A DNA stretch of 64,000 nt, from positions 124,001-188,000 of the forward strand of contig CACYTH010000004.1 in the NCBI GenBank assembly GCA_902777325.1, given 5' to 3'. Below the pieces are notes generated by a model. The model was not told the origin of the DNA, searched no databases, and worked only from the letters and a program-made list of their open reading frames with translations. This stretch comes from an uncultured Coriobacteriaceae bacterium (GTDB lineage Bacteria; Actinomycetota; Coriobacteriia; Coriobacteriales; Atopobiaceae). The stretch's first letter is position 1. Each line of letters starts with the position of its first letter. Shown one piece after another: positions 41,380-49,858 of this stretch. The translations under genes were made by a program, and so were the position numbers.

Positions 41380-42933
41380 GTGTCTGAAGCAACCATGACC
41401 GAAGAGGAGCCAGAGCTAAAGGCCAGCGAGCCCAAGAAGCGCAAGCTCCACTTCCCCACGGCTATCACGGTGCTGTTCATCGTGATGCTGTTCGCCGCTG
41501 CCCTCACCTACATCGTGCCGGCAGGCGAGTATTCCAAGCTCCTCTATGACGAGGATGCCGGCGTCCTGACCATCACCAACCCCGATGGCAGCGTCGAGAC
41601 CAAGGAAGCCACGCAGGCCACCCTCGACGAGCTGGGCGTTTCTGGTAAGATCGAGAGCTACCTCGACGGCTCCATCTCCAAGCCCGTCGCCGTGCCTGGC
41701 ACCTACCAGCGTGTGGCACAGAACCCGCAGGGTCCGCTGGAGTTTTTGCTTTCGCCCATTCGTGGCGTCTATGACACCATCGACATCATCCTGTTCGTCT
41801 TCATCCTTGGCGGCTGCATCGGCGTGCTCAACTACATGGGGGCGCTCGCGGCGGGCGTGGCGGCCCTCTCGCGCCTGACGCGCGGCAAGGAGTACCTGCT
41901 GATCATCATCCTCTCGCTGCTCATGGTGGCAGGCGGCACGACCTTCGGCCTCTGCGAGGAGACCATCGCCCTCTACCCCATCCTGATGCCTGTCTTCATC
42001 GCTGCGGGATATGACGCCATGACCTGCATCGCGGTCATCTTCGTGGGTTCCTCTGTGGGCACCATGTACTCGACGGTGAACCCGTTCGCCATCGGTGTGG
42101 CCACCAAGGCCGCCGGCATCGCCATGTCCGAGCAGATGAGCTGGCGCTTCATCGCGCTGGGCATCGGCACCGCCATGGCCCTTGCCTACGTGCTGCGCTA
42201 TGCGCACAAGGTGCGTCTGGATCCGTCCCAGTCGGTCTGCTACGACTTCAAGGACAAGATCGAGGAGAAGTGGGGCAGCCAGGGCGAGGCCCCCGCGTTT
42301 GACCTGCACATGAAGCTCTCGCTCGGTGCCTTCGGCCTGGCGTTCGTGGTGCTGGTGTACGGCATCGTGCGCTACCTGTGGTGGTTCGACACCATGACCT
42401 CGGTGTTCCTCGCCTGCGCCATCGTGCTGGCCTTCGTCTCCGGGCTCGAGGAGGAGACCTTCATGGACCAGTTCATCGGTGGTGCCGGTGACCTCATGAG
42501 CGTGGCGCTCGTCATCGGCGTGGCCCGCGCGGTCAACATGCTGCTGGAGGACGGACTCATCTCCGACACGATCCTGTACTTCTTCTCGAACCTCGTGGCC
42601 GGCATGAGCCCTGTGCTGTTCATCGTGATGATGCTCGTCGTCTACATCATCCTGGGCTTCTTCATCAACTCCTCCTCGGGCCTGGCCGTGCTCTCCATCC
42701 CCATCATGGCACCGTTGGGTGACGCGGTGGGCGTTTCCAAGCCGGCTATCATCGCCGCCTACAACTACGGTCAGGGCCTCATCTCCTACATCACCCCGAC
42801 CGGCCTGATCCTGGCGAGCCTTGCCATGGTTGACGTCCCCTTCAGCCGTTGGCTCAAGTTCATCAACCCGCTGCTGGGCGCCACCATCGTGCTGAACGCC
42901 CTGCTCCTCATTGCCCAGGCACTGATTGGGTAA
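41380..42933 (+). CDS. YfcC-family membrane transporter
   Basis: About 517 residues, 11-12 membrane segments. FPTAITVLFIVMLFAAALTYIVPAGEY is a typical YfcC/AbgT-clan start, with GGCIGVLNYMGALAAG, GLCEETIALYPI, NPFAIGVATKAAGI and FFINSSSGLAVLSIPIMAPLGD following. YfcC-like proteins are thought to carry peptides, amino acids or C4-dicarboxylates; linkage with pepT favours a peptide or amino acid. The GTG at 41380 with AAAGGAAAG just upstream is preferred; ATG 41320 and ATG 41395 are in frame too. A strong terminator follows. Confidence 0.85.
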   Translation: MSEATMTEEEPELKASEPKKRKLHFPTAITVLFIVMLFAAALTYIVPAGEYSKLLYDEDAGVLTITNPDGSVETKEATQATLDELGVSGKIESYLDGSISKPVAVPGTYQRVAQNPQGPLEFLLSPIRGVYDTIDIILFVFILGGCIGVLNYMGALAAGVAALSRLTRGKEYLLIIILSLLMVAGGTTFGLCEETIALYPILMPVFIAAGYDAMTCIAVIFVGSSVGTMYSTVNPFAIGVATKAAGIAMSEQMSWRFIALGIGTAMALAYVLRYAHKVRLDPSQSVCYDFKDKIEEKWGSQGEAPAFDLHMKLSLGAFGLAFVVLVYGIVRYLWWFDTMTSVFLACAIVLAFVSGLEEETFMDQFIGGAGDLMSVALVIGVARAVNMLLEDGLISDTILYFFSNLVAGMSPVLFIVMMLVVYIILGFFINSSSGLAVLSIPIMAPLGDAVGVSKPAIIAAYNYGQGLISYITPTGLILASLAMVDVPFSRWLKFINPLLGATIVLNALLLIAQALIG

Positions 42934-42967
42934 TCCCCAAGGAAGCCAAAGAACGACTTCCCCGCAG

Positions 42968-42998
42968 ACGGGCGCCTTCCCACGGCGCCCGTTTTTTT
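42968..42998 (+). terminator. Rho-independent terminator after the transporter
   Basis: ACGGGCGCC pairs with GGCGCCCGT over a 7-nt loop, and the stem runs into seven T. It separates the pepT operon from the integrase gene. Confidence 0.95.
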
Positions 42999-43009
42999 GC
43001 GAAAAAGCT

Positions 43010-44308
43010 ATGGCACAAGGAGACGGAAGCATAACGGAGATCAAGCAGCCCAACGGCAAGAGCTACAGCCCCAAGCACTGGCGCGTTGCCGTGTCCTTCG
43101 GCACCGACCCGCTCACCGGCAAGCGTCTGAAGGCCCAGCGCAACGTGCGTGGCACCAAGTCCGACGCCTGCAAGGTGCGCAACCAGCTCCTGGAGGACTT
43201 CAGGAACGGGCTCACCCCCAACGCGGCCAACACCACGTTCGGCGACTTCGCCAACCAGTGGCACAAGAACCGCGTGGCGGCCGAAGCAGTCACCAAGACC
43301 CGCCTGAAGCGCGAGGAGACCATGGTCCGCGACCTCTGCGAGCATCTGGGAAGCGTACGTCTGCGCGACATCGCGCCGCAGACCATCGAGACGGTCTACG
43401 CCCGCATCCGTGAGCAGAAGGTCGAGGCGCGCGGCAAGTGCTCGGGCACCACGATGAACATGTACCACAAGCTTCTCAAGCAGATCCTAGGCAAGGCGAT
43501 GGACTACGACATCATCCTTCGCAACCCAGCCGCCAAGGTGGAGGCCCCCAAGGTCGACCCTGTCGACCGTCGCTCGCTCACGACGGAGCAGGCTCAGGAC
43601 CTCCTCGCCAAGGTTAACGAGGCGGAGGAGGAGGCGTACTCCAACCGCAACCAGATTGAGGAGCGCCAGCAGAGGCGCGGCGACACGTCCGAGCGCAGCT
43701 ACCTTCGCGGTATGTCCCTGATTAGCCGCGTGATGGCGGTCCGCATCGCGATGGCCACGGGCCTTCGTCGCGGCGAGGTCGTCGGCCTCACGTGGAAGTA
43801 CGTCGACCTCAAGCGGGGCACCATTCGCGTTGCCCACTCGGTCACGGTCTACAGCGAGGTCAAGGACCCCAAGAGCGAGGCCGGGAAGCGCGTGCTCAAG
43901 ATCGACGACGAGACGGTAAGCCACCTCGCGCGCTGGAAGGCGTTCCAGCAGGAGGAGCTGGCCGTGCTCTGCCTCGAGCAGACGGACGACACGCCGGTCT
44001 GCTGCAATGACAAGGGCGAGATCATGAAGCCCACCAACTTCAGCCGCTGGTGGTGTGATTGGTCCAAGAAGCAGGGCTTCGAGGGATGGCGTTTCCACGA
44101 AATCCGTCACTCGCACGCGACGCACCTCATTGCGAGCGGCATGGACTTCAAGACCGTCCAGCACCGCCTGGGCCACTCTTCGGCCAAGCTGACCATGGAC
44201 CAGTACGCCCATGCGATGCCCGAGAACGACGAGCGCGTAGCCGAGATTATTGGAAATCTGTACTCCTCTGGGCCTAAGGCGAGCGAAGAGCTGCAGAAGA
44301 CGGCCTAG
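43010..44308 (+). CDS. Tyrosine-recombinase integrase
   Basis: A 432-residue phage/ICE-type integrase. An AP2-like N-terminal arm-binding region (HWRVAVSFGTDPLTGKR, FGDFANQWHKN) is followed by a SAM-like core-binding domain. The catalytic domain has Arg in ATGLRRGEVVGL, HEIRHSHATHL (HxxR), LGHSSAKLTMDQY with the second His and the Tyr nucleophile. All catalytic residues are present, so it may be active. It ends about 100 bp from tRNA-Glu, the likely attachment site. No excisionase, relaxase or phage structural gene was seen. Its ribosome site is weak. Confidence 0.93.
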   Translation: MAQGDGSITEIKQPNGKSYSPKHWRVAVSFGTDPLTGKRLKAQRNVRGTKSDACKVRNQLLEDFRNGLTPNAANTTFGDFANQWHKNRVAAEAVTKTRLKREETMVRDLCEHLGSVRLRDIAPQTIETVYARIREQKVEARGKCSGTTMNMYHKLLKQILGKAMDYDIILRNPAAKVEAPKVDPVDRRSLTTEQAQDLLAKVNEAEEEAYSNRNQIEERQQRRGDTSERSYLRGMSLISRVMAVRIAMATGLRRGEVVGLTWKYVDLKRGTIRVAHSVTVYSEVKDPKSEAGKRVLKIDDETVSHLARWKAFQQEELAVLCLEQTDDTPVCCNDKGEIMKPTNFSRWWCDWSKKQGFEGWRFHEIRHSHATHLIASGMDFKTVQHRLGHSSAKLTMDQYAHAMPENDERVAEIIGNLYSSGPKASEELQKTA

Positions 44309-44373
44309 AGACTTCTTTGTTCCGTTGTCCCCAGTTTGTCCCCAGAGAGGAGGTGGAGATGCACCGAGATAGC

Positions 44374-44403
44374 AAAACAGGCCAGAGACAAAGCTCTGAC
44401 CTG
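44374..44403 (-). terminator. Terminator of tRNA-Glu at 44.4 kb
   Basis: On the minus strand CAGGTCAGAG pairs (one G-U) with CTCTGGCCTG around a 6-nt loop, then TTTTG. Confidence 0.75.
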
Positions 44404-44411
44404 CGAAGGTT

Positions 44412-44488
44412 TGGTAGCCCGTACCAGATTCGAACTGGTGATCTCCGCCTTGAGAGGGCGGCGTCCTAAACCGCTAGACGAACGGGCC
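44412..44488 (-). tRNA. tRNA-Glu (anticodon CTC)
   Basis: The 77-nt cloverleaf folds fully. Acceptor GGCCCGT pairs with ACGGGCT (one G-U at 1-72), the anticodon stem CCGCC/GGCGG encloses CTCTCAA giving anticodon CTC, the T arm has the GTTCGAATC loop, and CCA is encoded. It is identical to the copy at 55707. Its 3' half is duplicated at 39658. Confidence 0.95.
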
Positions 44489-44624
44489 ATATGTGATGCG
44501 GAGGCTTGCGGCCTCAACGCGAGGTTTATCATACACGAACACATCCGCCAATGCGAGAGGATATTCCAACTTTCTTGCACGCGTCCGCTAATCCTTCATG
44601 AGCTGCCCACGCGCCCGCCGCGCC

Positions 44625-45704
44625 CTACGCGTAGCCCCACGTGAGAAGACGCCAGGCGCCGTCCGCGCCCGTCCGCCCAAGGTGCCACGAGAAGTCGTCG
44701 TAGTCGGTGTCGGCGTCCCACACGGAGTCCACCGCGTCCTCCCCCACCGGCGAGTGGAAGTCCGACACAAAGACGATTGCCTGGTCAAACTCCTTGGTGT
44801 CCTCCGCACGCAGCGTGTTGACGTACTCGAGGTCGTCGGTGCAGGTCTTGTCGTCGGTAAAGGCGATGCGCCGCATGACGCAGCCCTTCCACATGCCAAA
44901 CTGCTCGAGAATCGCGTCCAGCGCGGCGTCCATGTCCGCCTCGGTAAAGAGCTCGGACGTGCCGTAGTCCACCACGCAACCGGCGACCATCGGGTCGACC
45001 ATGTCCAGGTACTCCTCCAGCGTGAGCCCGCCGTCCATGATCTCGTGCGCGACCTCGGCGCTGTCGACATAGCGGATGTGCCAGGGCTCGTAGCTATAGC
45101 CCGTTATGACCTTCTTGCCGGCGGGGCAACGCAGGATAAAGCCGTGGTCGGCGAGCTTTGCATGGACCTTCTCCCACACCTTGGGATGGGTAGCCATCTC
45201 GGCCTTGTCGGTCACGGCCTCGCCGGCAATCACGGGATAGAGGTCTAGCGCCAAGCCCGTGTGGTACTCGGAGAAGCCCGGAGCCGTCATGTGATGCTCC
45301 GCGTAGACCGCGCCCTGCTCCTCGGTGAGCTCGTCCATGAGCTTCTGCTGGTCGTCCACGCTCACAAAGGCGGAGGCAAGGTCTATGTGCACGCCGTCGG
45401 ACTCGAGGTCGGACTTGAGCGAGACAAACGCGTCGTTGGCCTTGGTCTCCAGCTCGACGACCTGGCCTTCGGAGTTGGTGTAGCTGACAAACTCGAAGGT
45501 GTCCCGCCAGGCGTCGGCAATCTTGTGCTGCTTGTTGACAAGGGCCAGGTACTCGAGGGAACCCGAGAGGTCCTCCGGAAACTCCTCGACGGGCTTCTCT
45601 TCTTGCTTCTTGGAGCAGCCGGCCAAAAGCGACGCGCCAAGCGTCCCGGCAAGCGCACCGACAAAGCCCCGCCTGGTCAAGCTTCCCTCAAACATGCCTG
45701 CCAT
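44625..45704 (-). CDS. VanY-type D-Ala-D-Ala carboxypeptidase, Tat-type lipoprotein
   Basis: 359 residues. The N-terminus has a twin-arginine motif (TRRGFVG) and lipobox LLAGC, so a folded lipoprotein exported by Tat is likely. Residues ~130-230 hold the VanY/M15B core: SEYHTGLALDL (metal His and Asp) and EPWHIRYV (catalytic Glu/second His). It should trim the terminal D-Ala of peptidoglycan stem peptides at the membrane's outer face. About 120 further residues (from FTEADMDAALDAI) have no recognised domain. The start at 45704 follows TTGGGGG; ATG 45695 is an alternative. Confidence 0.88.
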   Translation of the reverse strand: MAGMFEGSLTRRGFVGALAGTLGASLLAGCSKKQEEKPVEEFPEDLSGSLEYLALVNKQHKIADAWRDTFEFVSYTNSEGQVVELETKANDAFVSLKSDLESDGVHIDLASAFVSVDDQQKLMDELTEEQGAVYAEHHMTAPGFSEYHTGLALDLYPVIAGEAVTDKAEMATHPKVWEKVHAKLADHGFILRCPAGKKVITGYSYEPWHIRYVDSAEVAHEIMDGGLTLEEYLDMVDPMVAGCVVDYGTSELFTEADMDAALDAILEQFGMWKGCVMRRIAFTDDKTCTDDLEYVNTLRAEDTKEFDQAIVFVSDFHSPVGEDAVDSVWDADTDYDDFSWHLGRTGADGAWRLLTWGYA

Positions 45705-45828
45705 GTTGGCCCCCAAACCCGTAGCCGCACCATCCGTCCCATTGTATGGCACTTGCGCGCACATGCGGAGAGCGGGAGCGCCGCCCATCCGCAGACGCGA
45801 TGCGCTGGCGCAGCAGGCGCCCGCCCCT

Positions 45829-45943
45829 GCTGGCAAGAAAATCCGAGGCTGGTGCAGTCGCGGCAACGGGGCGGAAAGATAATCCGAGGCTGGTGCACTC
45901 GCGCCCAGAATCCAGTGCACCACGTGCGCAGTTTTCTTGCCAG
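45829..45943. repeat. Compound inverted/direct repeat upstream of the VanY gene
   Basis: CTGGCAAGAAAA (45829-45840) is perfectly inverted as TTTTCTTGCCAG (45932-45943). Inside are two direct copies of AATCCGAGGCTGGTGCA (45839-45855, 45880-45896), and their GGTGCA end is inverted as TGCACC at 45915-45920. The structure looks like a small mobile-element remnant; it occupies most of the gap at 45705-46012. Confidence 0.75.
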
Positions 45944-45957
45944 ACGCCCCACGCAAA

Positions 45958-45987
45958 GGGAGGGCCGCCCTCTCGAGCAGCCCTCCC
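45958..45987 (-). terminator. Terminator of the Fe-S/flavoprotein operon
   Basis: GGGAGGGC pairs with GCCCTCCC around a 14-nt loop. On the minus strand, the direction of the operon ending at 46013, it is followed by TTTGCG. Confidence 0.65.
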
Positions 45988-46012
45988 CCGTCACTCCTTT
46001 GCACCTGAAGCG

Positions 46013-48070
46013 CTACACCAGCTGGGTCACGCGCTCCACAGCCGGGAAGCTCCGCATGGCTCCCGTCGGGCAGGCCTCCACGCACTTGAGGCAGCTCGCG
46101 CAGAAGGTGCGCGCCTCCTCCGGCACCATGGGGTTGACCACCGTGGAGAAGCCGCGGTTGTACAGCCCCAGGAAGGTCTTGCCCACAACCTGGTCGCAGG
46201 TGCGGTAGCAAAGGCCGCAGAGCACGCACTTGTCCGGGTCGTGCACGATGACCTCGCTCACAACCGGCACGTCCTCGCGGTCGTGCATCTCGCCGGCAAA
46301 CCTCTCGGGCTCCACGTTAAAGCGGTTGGCAAACTTGATCAGGCGGCAGTCGTAGTAGTCGTGGCAGCCGCACTCCAGGCACCTCGACGCCTCGCGCTGC
46401 GCCTGCTCCTCGGTAAAGCCAAAGTAGATCGGCTCAAAGTTGTCGCGACGCTCCTCGGGGGTGAGGCCCGGCATCTTCTCGCGCTTCTGCTTGGGCTCGT
46501 CCTCAAAGTCCTCGGGAGTCTTCTCCTGCGTCACAAAGTACGGCACCTGCGCGCGCACCTCGTCGCCCTCGAGGAAGTTGTTGATGCAGAGGGCCGCCTT
46601 CTGCGCCTCGGCGATGGCCTGGATGGCAATGCCGGCGCCACGGTTGGTCACGTCGCCCGCCGCAAACACGTTGTCGAAGGCCGTGCGGAAGGTCATCTCG
46701 TCGCAGGCGATGGTGCCGCGCTGGGTGAGAAGCTCCTCCGCCACAGCACCCGCGCAGTCGGCGCCCTGGCCAATGGCCATGAGCACGTCGTCCACGGGGA
46801 TGTCCTCGGTTGCGCCCTCCACGGGCACGGGGCGGCGGCGACCAGAGGCGTCCGGCTCGCCCAGCTCCATGACCTGCAGCTTCATGCCGGTCACGTGGCC
46901 GTCCTCGCCATAGAACTCAATCGGATTGGTGAGGAACTTGAAGGTCACGCCCTCCTCCTCGGCCTCCTCGATCTCGATGTCGGCCGCGGGCATCTCGGCA
47001 CGCGTGCGCCGGTAGACCACGTAGACCTCCTTGGCGCCCAGGCGCACGGCGGTGCGGCAGCAGTCCATGGCGGTGTTGCCTCCGCCGCAGACGGCCACGC
47101 GCTCGCCCAGCGTGGGACGCTCGCCCAGGCCCAGACGCTCGAGAAAGTCGATGCCGCCATGCACGCCGGCGAGGTCCTCGCCCGGCACGCGCATGTTCAT
47201 CGAGCGCCAGGCGCCCATCGCCAGAAGCACCGCGTCGTACTCGGCGCGCAGCGCGTCAAACTGGATGTCGCGGCCCAGCTTGACGCCATTTACCATCTCA
47301 ACACCGGCGTCGGCGATGATCTGGATCTCGCGGTCGAGCACGGCCTTGGGCAGGCGGTACTCGGGGATGCCGTAGCGCAGCATGCCGCCCATCTTGGGCT
47401 GCTGGTCAAAGATGGTGACCGCGTGGCCGTAGCGGCGCAGGAAGTACGCCGCGGTCAGGCCGGCAGGGCCGCCGCCGATGATAGCCACGCGCTTGCCGGT
47501 GTCGGGCTCGCACTGCACCACGTACGGGTCGCCGTCGGCCTCGATCTTGTCGGCGGCAAAGGCCTTGAGGAAGGCGATGGAGATGGGCTCCTCCACCATC
47601 TTGCGGCGGCAGGCGTCCTCGCAGGGGTGCGGGCACACGCGGCCGATGGAGGCGGGCAGCGGGAAGGCCTCGTACACGGTGGAGACCGCGTCCTTGTAGC
47701 GGCCCTCGCGGATCTCGCCCACGTACTTCTGGCAGTCGGTCATGGCCGGGCAGTTGAGCTTGCAGGGCCCACGGCAGTCGCCGGTGTGGTCGGAGAGCAG
47801 GAGCTCCAGCGCGGTCTTGCGCGCGCGGTCGACGCGCTCGGAGTGCAGGTGGACCACATAGCCCTCCTGCGGACGGGCGGAGCAGGCGCGCAGCAGCTTG
47901 GGCACGCCCTCCACCTCCACGAGGCAGACGCCGCAGGCGCCATAGATGGCGGTACGCTTGTCAAAGCAGAGCGTGGGGATCTCGATCCCGGCCCTGGTTG
48001 CGGACGTGAGAATGGTGTCGGAAGGCTCCGCGATCACTTCCACGCCGTCGATGGTGTACTTGATGGACAT
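46013..48070 (-). CDS. NuoG N-terminus/GltD(NfnB)-like fused iron-sulfur flavoprotein
   Basis: 685 residues in three parts. Residues 1-~120 are a NuoG-like ferredoxin head with a [2Fe-2S] site (ACGVCLV) and an adjacent DHTGDCRGPCKLNC cluster motif. Residues ~120-530 are a GltD/NfnB-like FAD and NAD(P)H domain (VAIIGGGPAGLTAAYFL, CGGGNTAMDCCRTAVRLG, NVFAAGDV). The C-terminus carries ferredoxin motifs CVLCGLCYRTC and CASCLKCVEACP. As the third gene after NuoE- and NuoF-like genes, it probably gives an electron-bifurcating transhydrogenase of the Stn type linking NADH, NADPH and ferredoxin; that reading is inferred from domain order. Formate- or glutamate-linked roles are less likely. Confidence 0.85.
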   Translation of the reverse strand: MSIKYTIDGVEVIAEPSDTILTSATRAGIEIPTLCFDKRTAIYGACGVCLVEVEGVPKLLRACSARPQEGYVVHLHSERVDRARKTALELLLSDHTGDCRGPCKLNCPAMTDCQKYVGEIREGRYKDAVSTVYEAFPLPASIGRVCPHPCEDACRRKMVEEPISIAFLKAFAADKIEADGDPYVVQCEPDTGKRVAIIGGGPAGLTAAYFLRRYGHAVTIFDQQPKMGGMLRYGIPEYRLPKAVLDREIQIIADAGVEMVNGVKLGRDIQFDALRAEYDAVLLAMGAWRSMNMRVPGEDLAGVHGGIDFLERLGLGERPTLGERVAVCGGGNTAMDCCRTAVRLGAKEVYVVYRRTRAEMPAADIEIEEAEEEGVTFKFLTNPIEFYGEDGHVTGMKLQVMELGEPDASGRRRPVPVEGATEDIPVDDVLMAIGQGADCAGAVAEELLTQRGTIACDEMTFRTAFDNVFAAGDVTNRGAGIAIQAIAEAQKAALCINNFLEGDEVRAQVPYFVTQEKTPEDFEDEPKQKREKMPGLTPEERRDNFEPIYFGFTEEQAQREASRCLECGCHDYYDCRLIKFANRFNVEPERFAGEMHDREDVPVVSEVIVHDPDKCVLCGLCYRTCDQVVGKTFLGLYNRGFSTVVNPMVPEEARTFCASCLKCVEACPTGAMRSFPAVERVTQLV

Positions 48071-48088
48071 GATGATGTGCCTCCCTTC

Positions 48089-49858
48089 CTACCTGACCTG
48101 AACGGCGCCAAAGCGGCAGGCCGTCTTGCAGTTGCCGCACTTGATGCAGAGCGTGGGGTCGATCTTGTGCGGGCTCTTGCGCTCGCCCGAGATGGCCTGC
48201 ACCGGGCACTGCCGCGCGCAGGCCGTGCAGCCCACGCACTTGTCCTGGTCGATGTAGTAGGTGATGAGCTCGCGGCACTCGCCTGCCGGGCAGCGGTGCT
48301 CGGCGATGTGCGCCTCAAACTCGTCGCGGAAGTAGCGGATGGTGGTGAGCACCGGGTTGGGCGCCGTCTGGCCCAGGCCGCAGAGCGCGCCGTCCTTGAT
48401 GGCGTAGCAGAGCTCCTCGAGCTTCTCGATGTCGCCCTCCTCGCCCTTGCCGTCCACCACGCGGGAAAGAATCTCAAGCATGCGTTTGGTGCCCAGGCGG
48501 CAGTGGACGCACTTTCCGCAGCTCTCCTTGGCCGTGAAGTCGAGGAAGAAGCGGGCCATGCCCACCATGCAGGTGCTCTCGTCCATGACGACCATGCCGC
48601 CGGAGCCCATGATGGCGCCCGTGGCGGAGAGCTCAGCGTAGTCGATGATGGTGTCGAGCTTTGAGGCGGGCACGCAGCCGCCGGAGGGGCCGCCCAGCTG
48701 GACCGCCTTGAACTCCTTGTTGTCGCGGATGCCGCCACCGATGTCAAAGATGACCTCGCGCAGCGTGGTGCCCATGGGCACCTCCACCAGGCCGCCGCGG
48801 CGGATCTTGCCGGAGAGGGCGAAGACCTTGGTGCCTTTGGAGTTCTCCGTGCCCATGGCGGCGTACGCGGCGCCGCCATTGACGATGATCCACGCCACGT
48901 TGGCGTAGGTCTCGACGTTGTTGATGTTGGAGGGCTTGAGCCAGTAGCCGGCCTGCGCCGGGAAGGGCGGCTTGAGGCGCGGCATGCCGCGCTTGCCCTC
49001 GAGCGACTCGATGAGGGCGGTCTCCTCGCCGCAGACGAAGGCACCCGCGCCGGCCTTGATGCGCAGCGTGCAGCTGAAGTCGCTGCCCAGGATGTTGTCG
49101 CCCAGGTAGCCGCGCGCGGTGGCGTCCTCGATGGCCTTGCGCAGGCGGATGATGGCCAGCGGGTACTCCGCGCGCACGTAGACGATGCCCTCGCTCGCAC
49201 CGATGCTGTAGGCGCCGATGAGCATGCCCTCGATGAGGCTGTGCGGGTCGCCCTCGATGACGGCGCGGTCCATGAAGGCGCCGGGGTCGCCCTCGTCCGC
49301 GTTGCAGATGAGGTACTTCTGGCCGGTCTCGTCGGGCTTGGCGTCGCGGGCGGCACGCCACTTGAAGGCCGTGGGAAAGCCCGCGCCTCCGCGGCCGCGC
49401 AGGCCGGCCACGTCGATCTCGTGGATGACGTCCTCCTGGCTCATGCCGGTGGTGAGGATCTTGGTGATGGCCTGGTAGCCGCCGTGGGCCAGGTAGTCTT
49501 CGATGCTCTCGGGGTCGATGATGCCGCAGTCGCGCAGGGCGATGCGGGTCTGCTTGTCCAGGAACTCGGCGTCCTCGGCGGAGATGCGCAGGCCGTCAAC
49601 GAGCGAGAGGTCACCCGTGGTTGCGGCCTGGTAGATCTTGTCGGCATCCTTGGCCTGGACCTTTACCAGGCGGTGCAGTGCGCCTTCGTCGTCGTAGAGG
49701 TCGACGATGGGCTCGAGGAAGCACATGCCGTTGCAGCCGGTGATGCCCAGCTCGACGCCCGTGGGGTTGGCCTCGGCCAGCAGCTCCTGAAGGCGGGTGT
49801 GCACGGCTCCGGCGCCGGCGGCCAGGCCGCAGCTGCCCTCTCCTACGATAAGCCTCAT
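48089..49858 (-). CDS. NuoF-like NADH-binding FMN/Fe-S subunit
   Basis: 589 residues: a thioredoxin-like [2Fe-2S] head (GCNGMCFLEP), then the NuoF core with GLRGRGGAGFPTAFKW (NADH/FMN site), NADEGDPGAF, GEETALIESLEGKRG and GGPSGGCVP (SLBB region), the [4Fe-4S] motif ESCGKCVHCRLGT, and a C-terminal two-cluster ferredoxin (CVGCTACARQCP, CIKCGNCKTACRFG). This extended layout is that of HydB/NuoF proteins in soluble bifurcating complexes rather than respiratory complex I. No hydrogenase catalytic gene is present. Its ATG overlaps the upstream stop (ATGA), and the next gene is 18 bp away. Confidence 0.93.
   Translation of the reverse strand: MRLIVGEGSCGLAAGAGAVHTRLQELLAEANPTGVELGITGCNGMCFLEPIVDLYDDEGALHRLVKVQAKDADKIYQAATTGDLSLVDGLRISAEDAEFLDKQTRIALRDCGIIDPESIEDYLAHGGYQAITKILTTGMSQEDVIHEIDVAGLRGRGGAGFPTAFKWRAARDAKPDETGQKYLICNADEGDPGAFMDRAVIEGDPHSLIEGMLIGAYSIGASEGIVYVRAEYPLAIIRLRKAIEDATARGYLGDNILGSDFSCTLRIKAGAGAFVCGEETALIESLEGKRGMPRLKPPFPAQAGYWLKPSNINNVETYANVAWIIVNGGAAYAAMGTENSKGTKVFALSGKIRRGGLVEVPMGTTLREVIFDIGGGIRDNKEFKAVQLGGPSGGCVPASKLDTIIDYAELSATGAIMGSGGMVVMDESTCMVGMARFFLDFTAKESCGKCVHCRLGTKRMLEILSRVVDGKGEEGDIEKLEELCYAIKDGALCGLGQTAPNPVLTTIRYFRDEFEAHIAEHRCPAGECRELITYYIDQDKCVGCTACARQCPVQAISGERKSPHKIDPTLCIKCGNCKTACRFGAVQVR

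Noticed and set aside
41416..43059. A 547-codon minus-strand open frame opposite the YfcC transporter
   Set aside because: Charged His/Asp/Glu-rich shadow with no start signal; the plus-strand transporter is convincing.
44309..44624. Further phage genes (excisionase, repressor) beside the integrase
   Set aside because: No supported reading frame exists between the integrase stop and the VanY gene besides tRNA-Glu and its terminator.
45746..48664. A 972-codon open frame on the plus strand, opposite the Fe-S flavoprotein genes
   Set aside because: It is the antisense reading of two clearly recognisable genes and shows low-complexity Leu/Ala/His/Arg composition typical of reversed G+C-rich codons.
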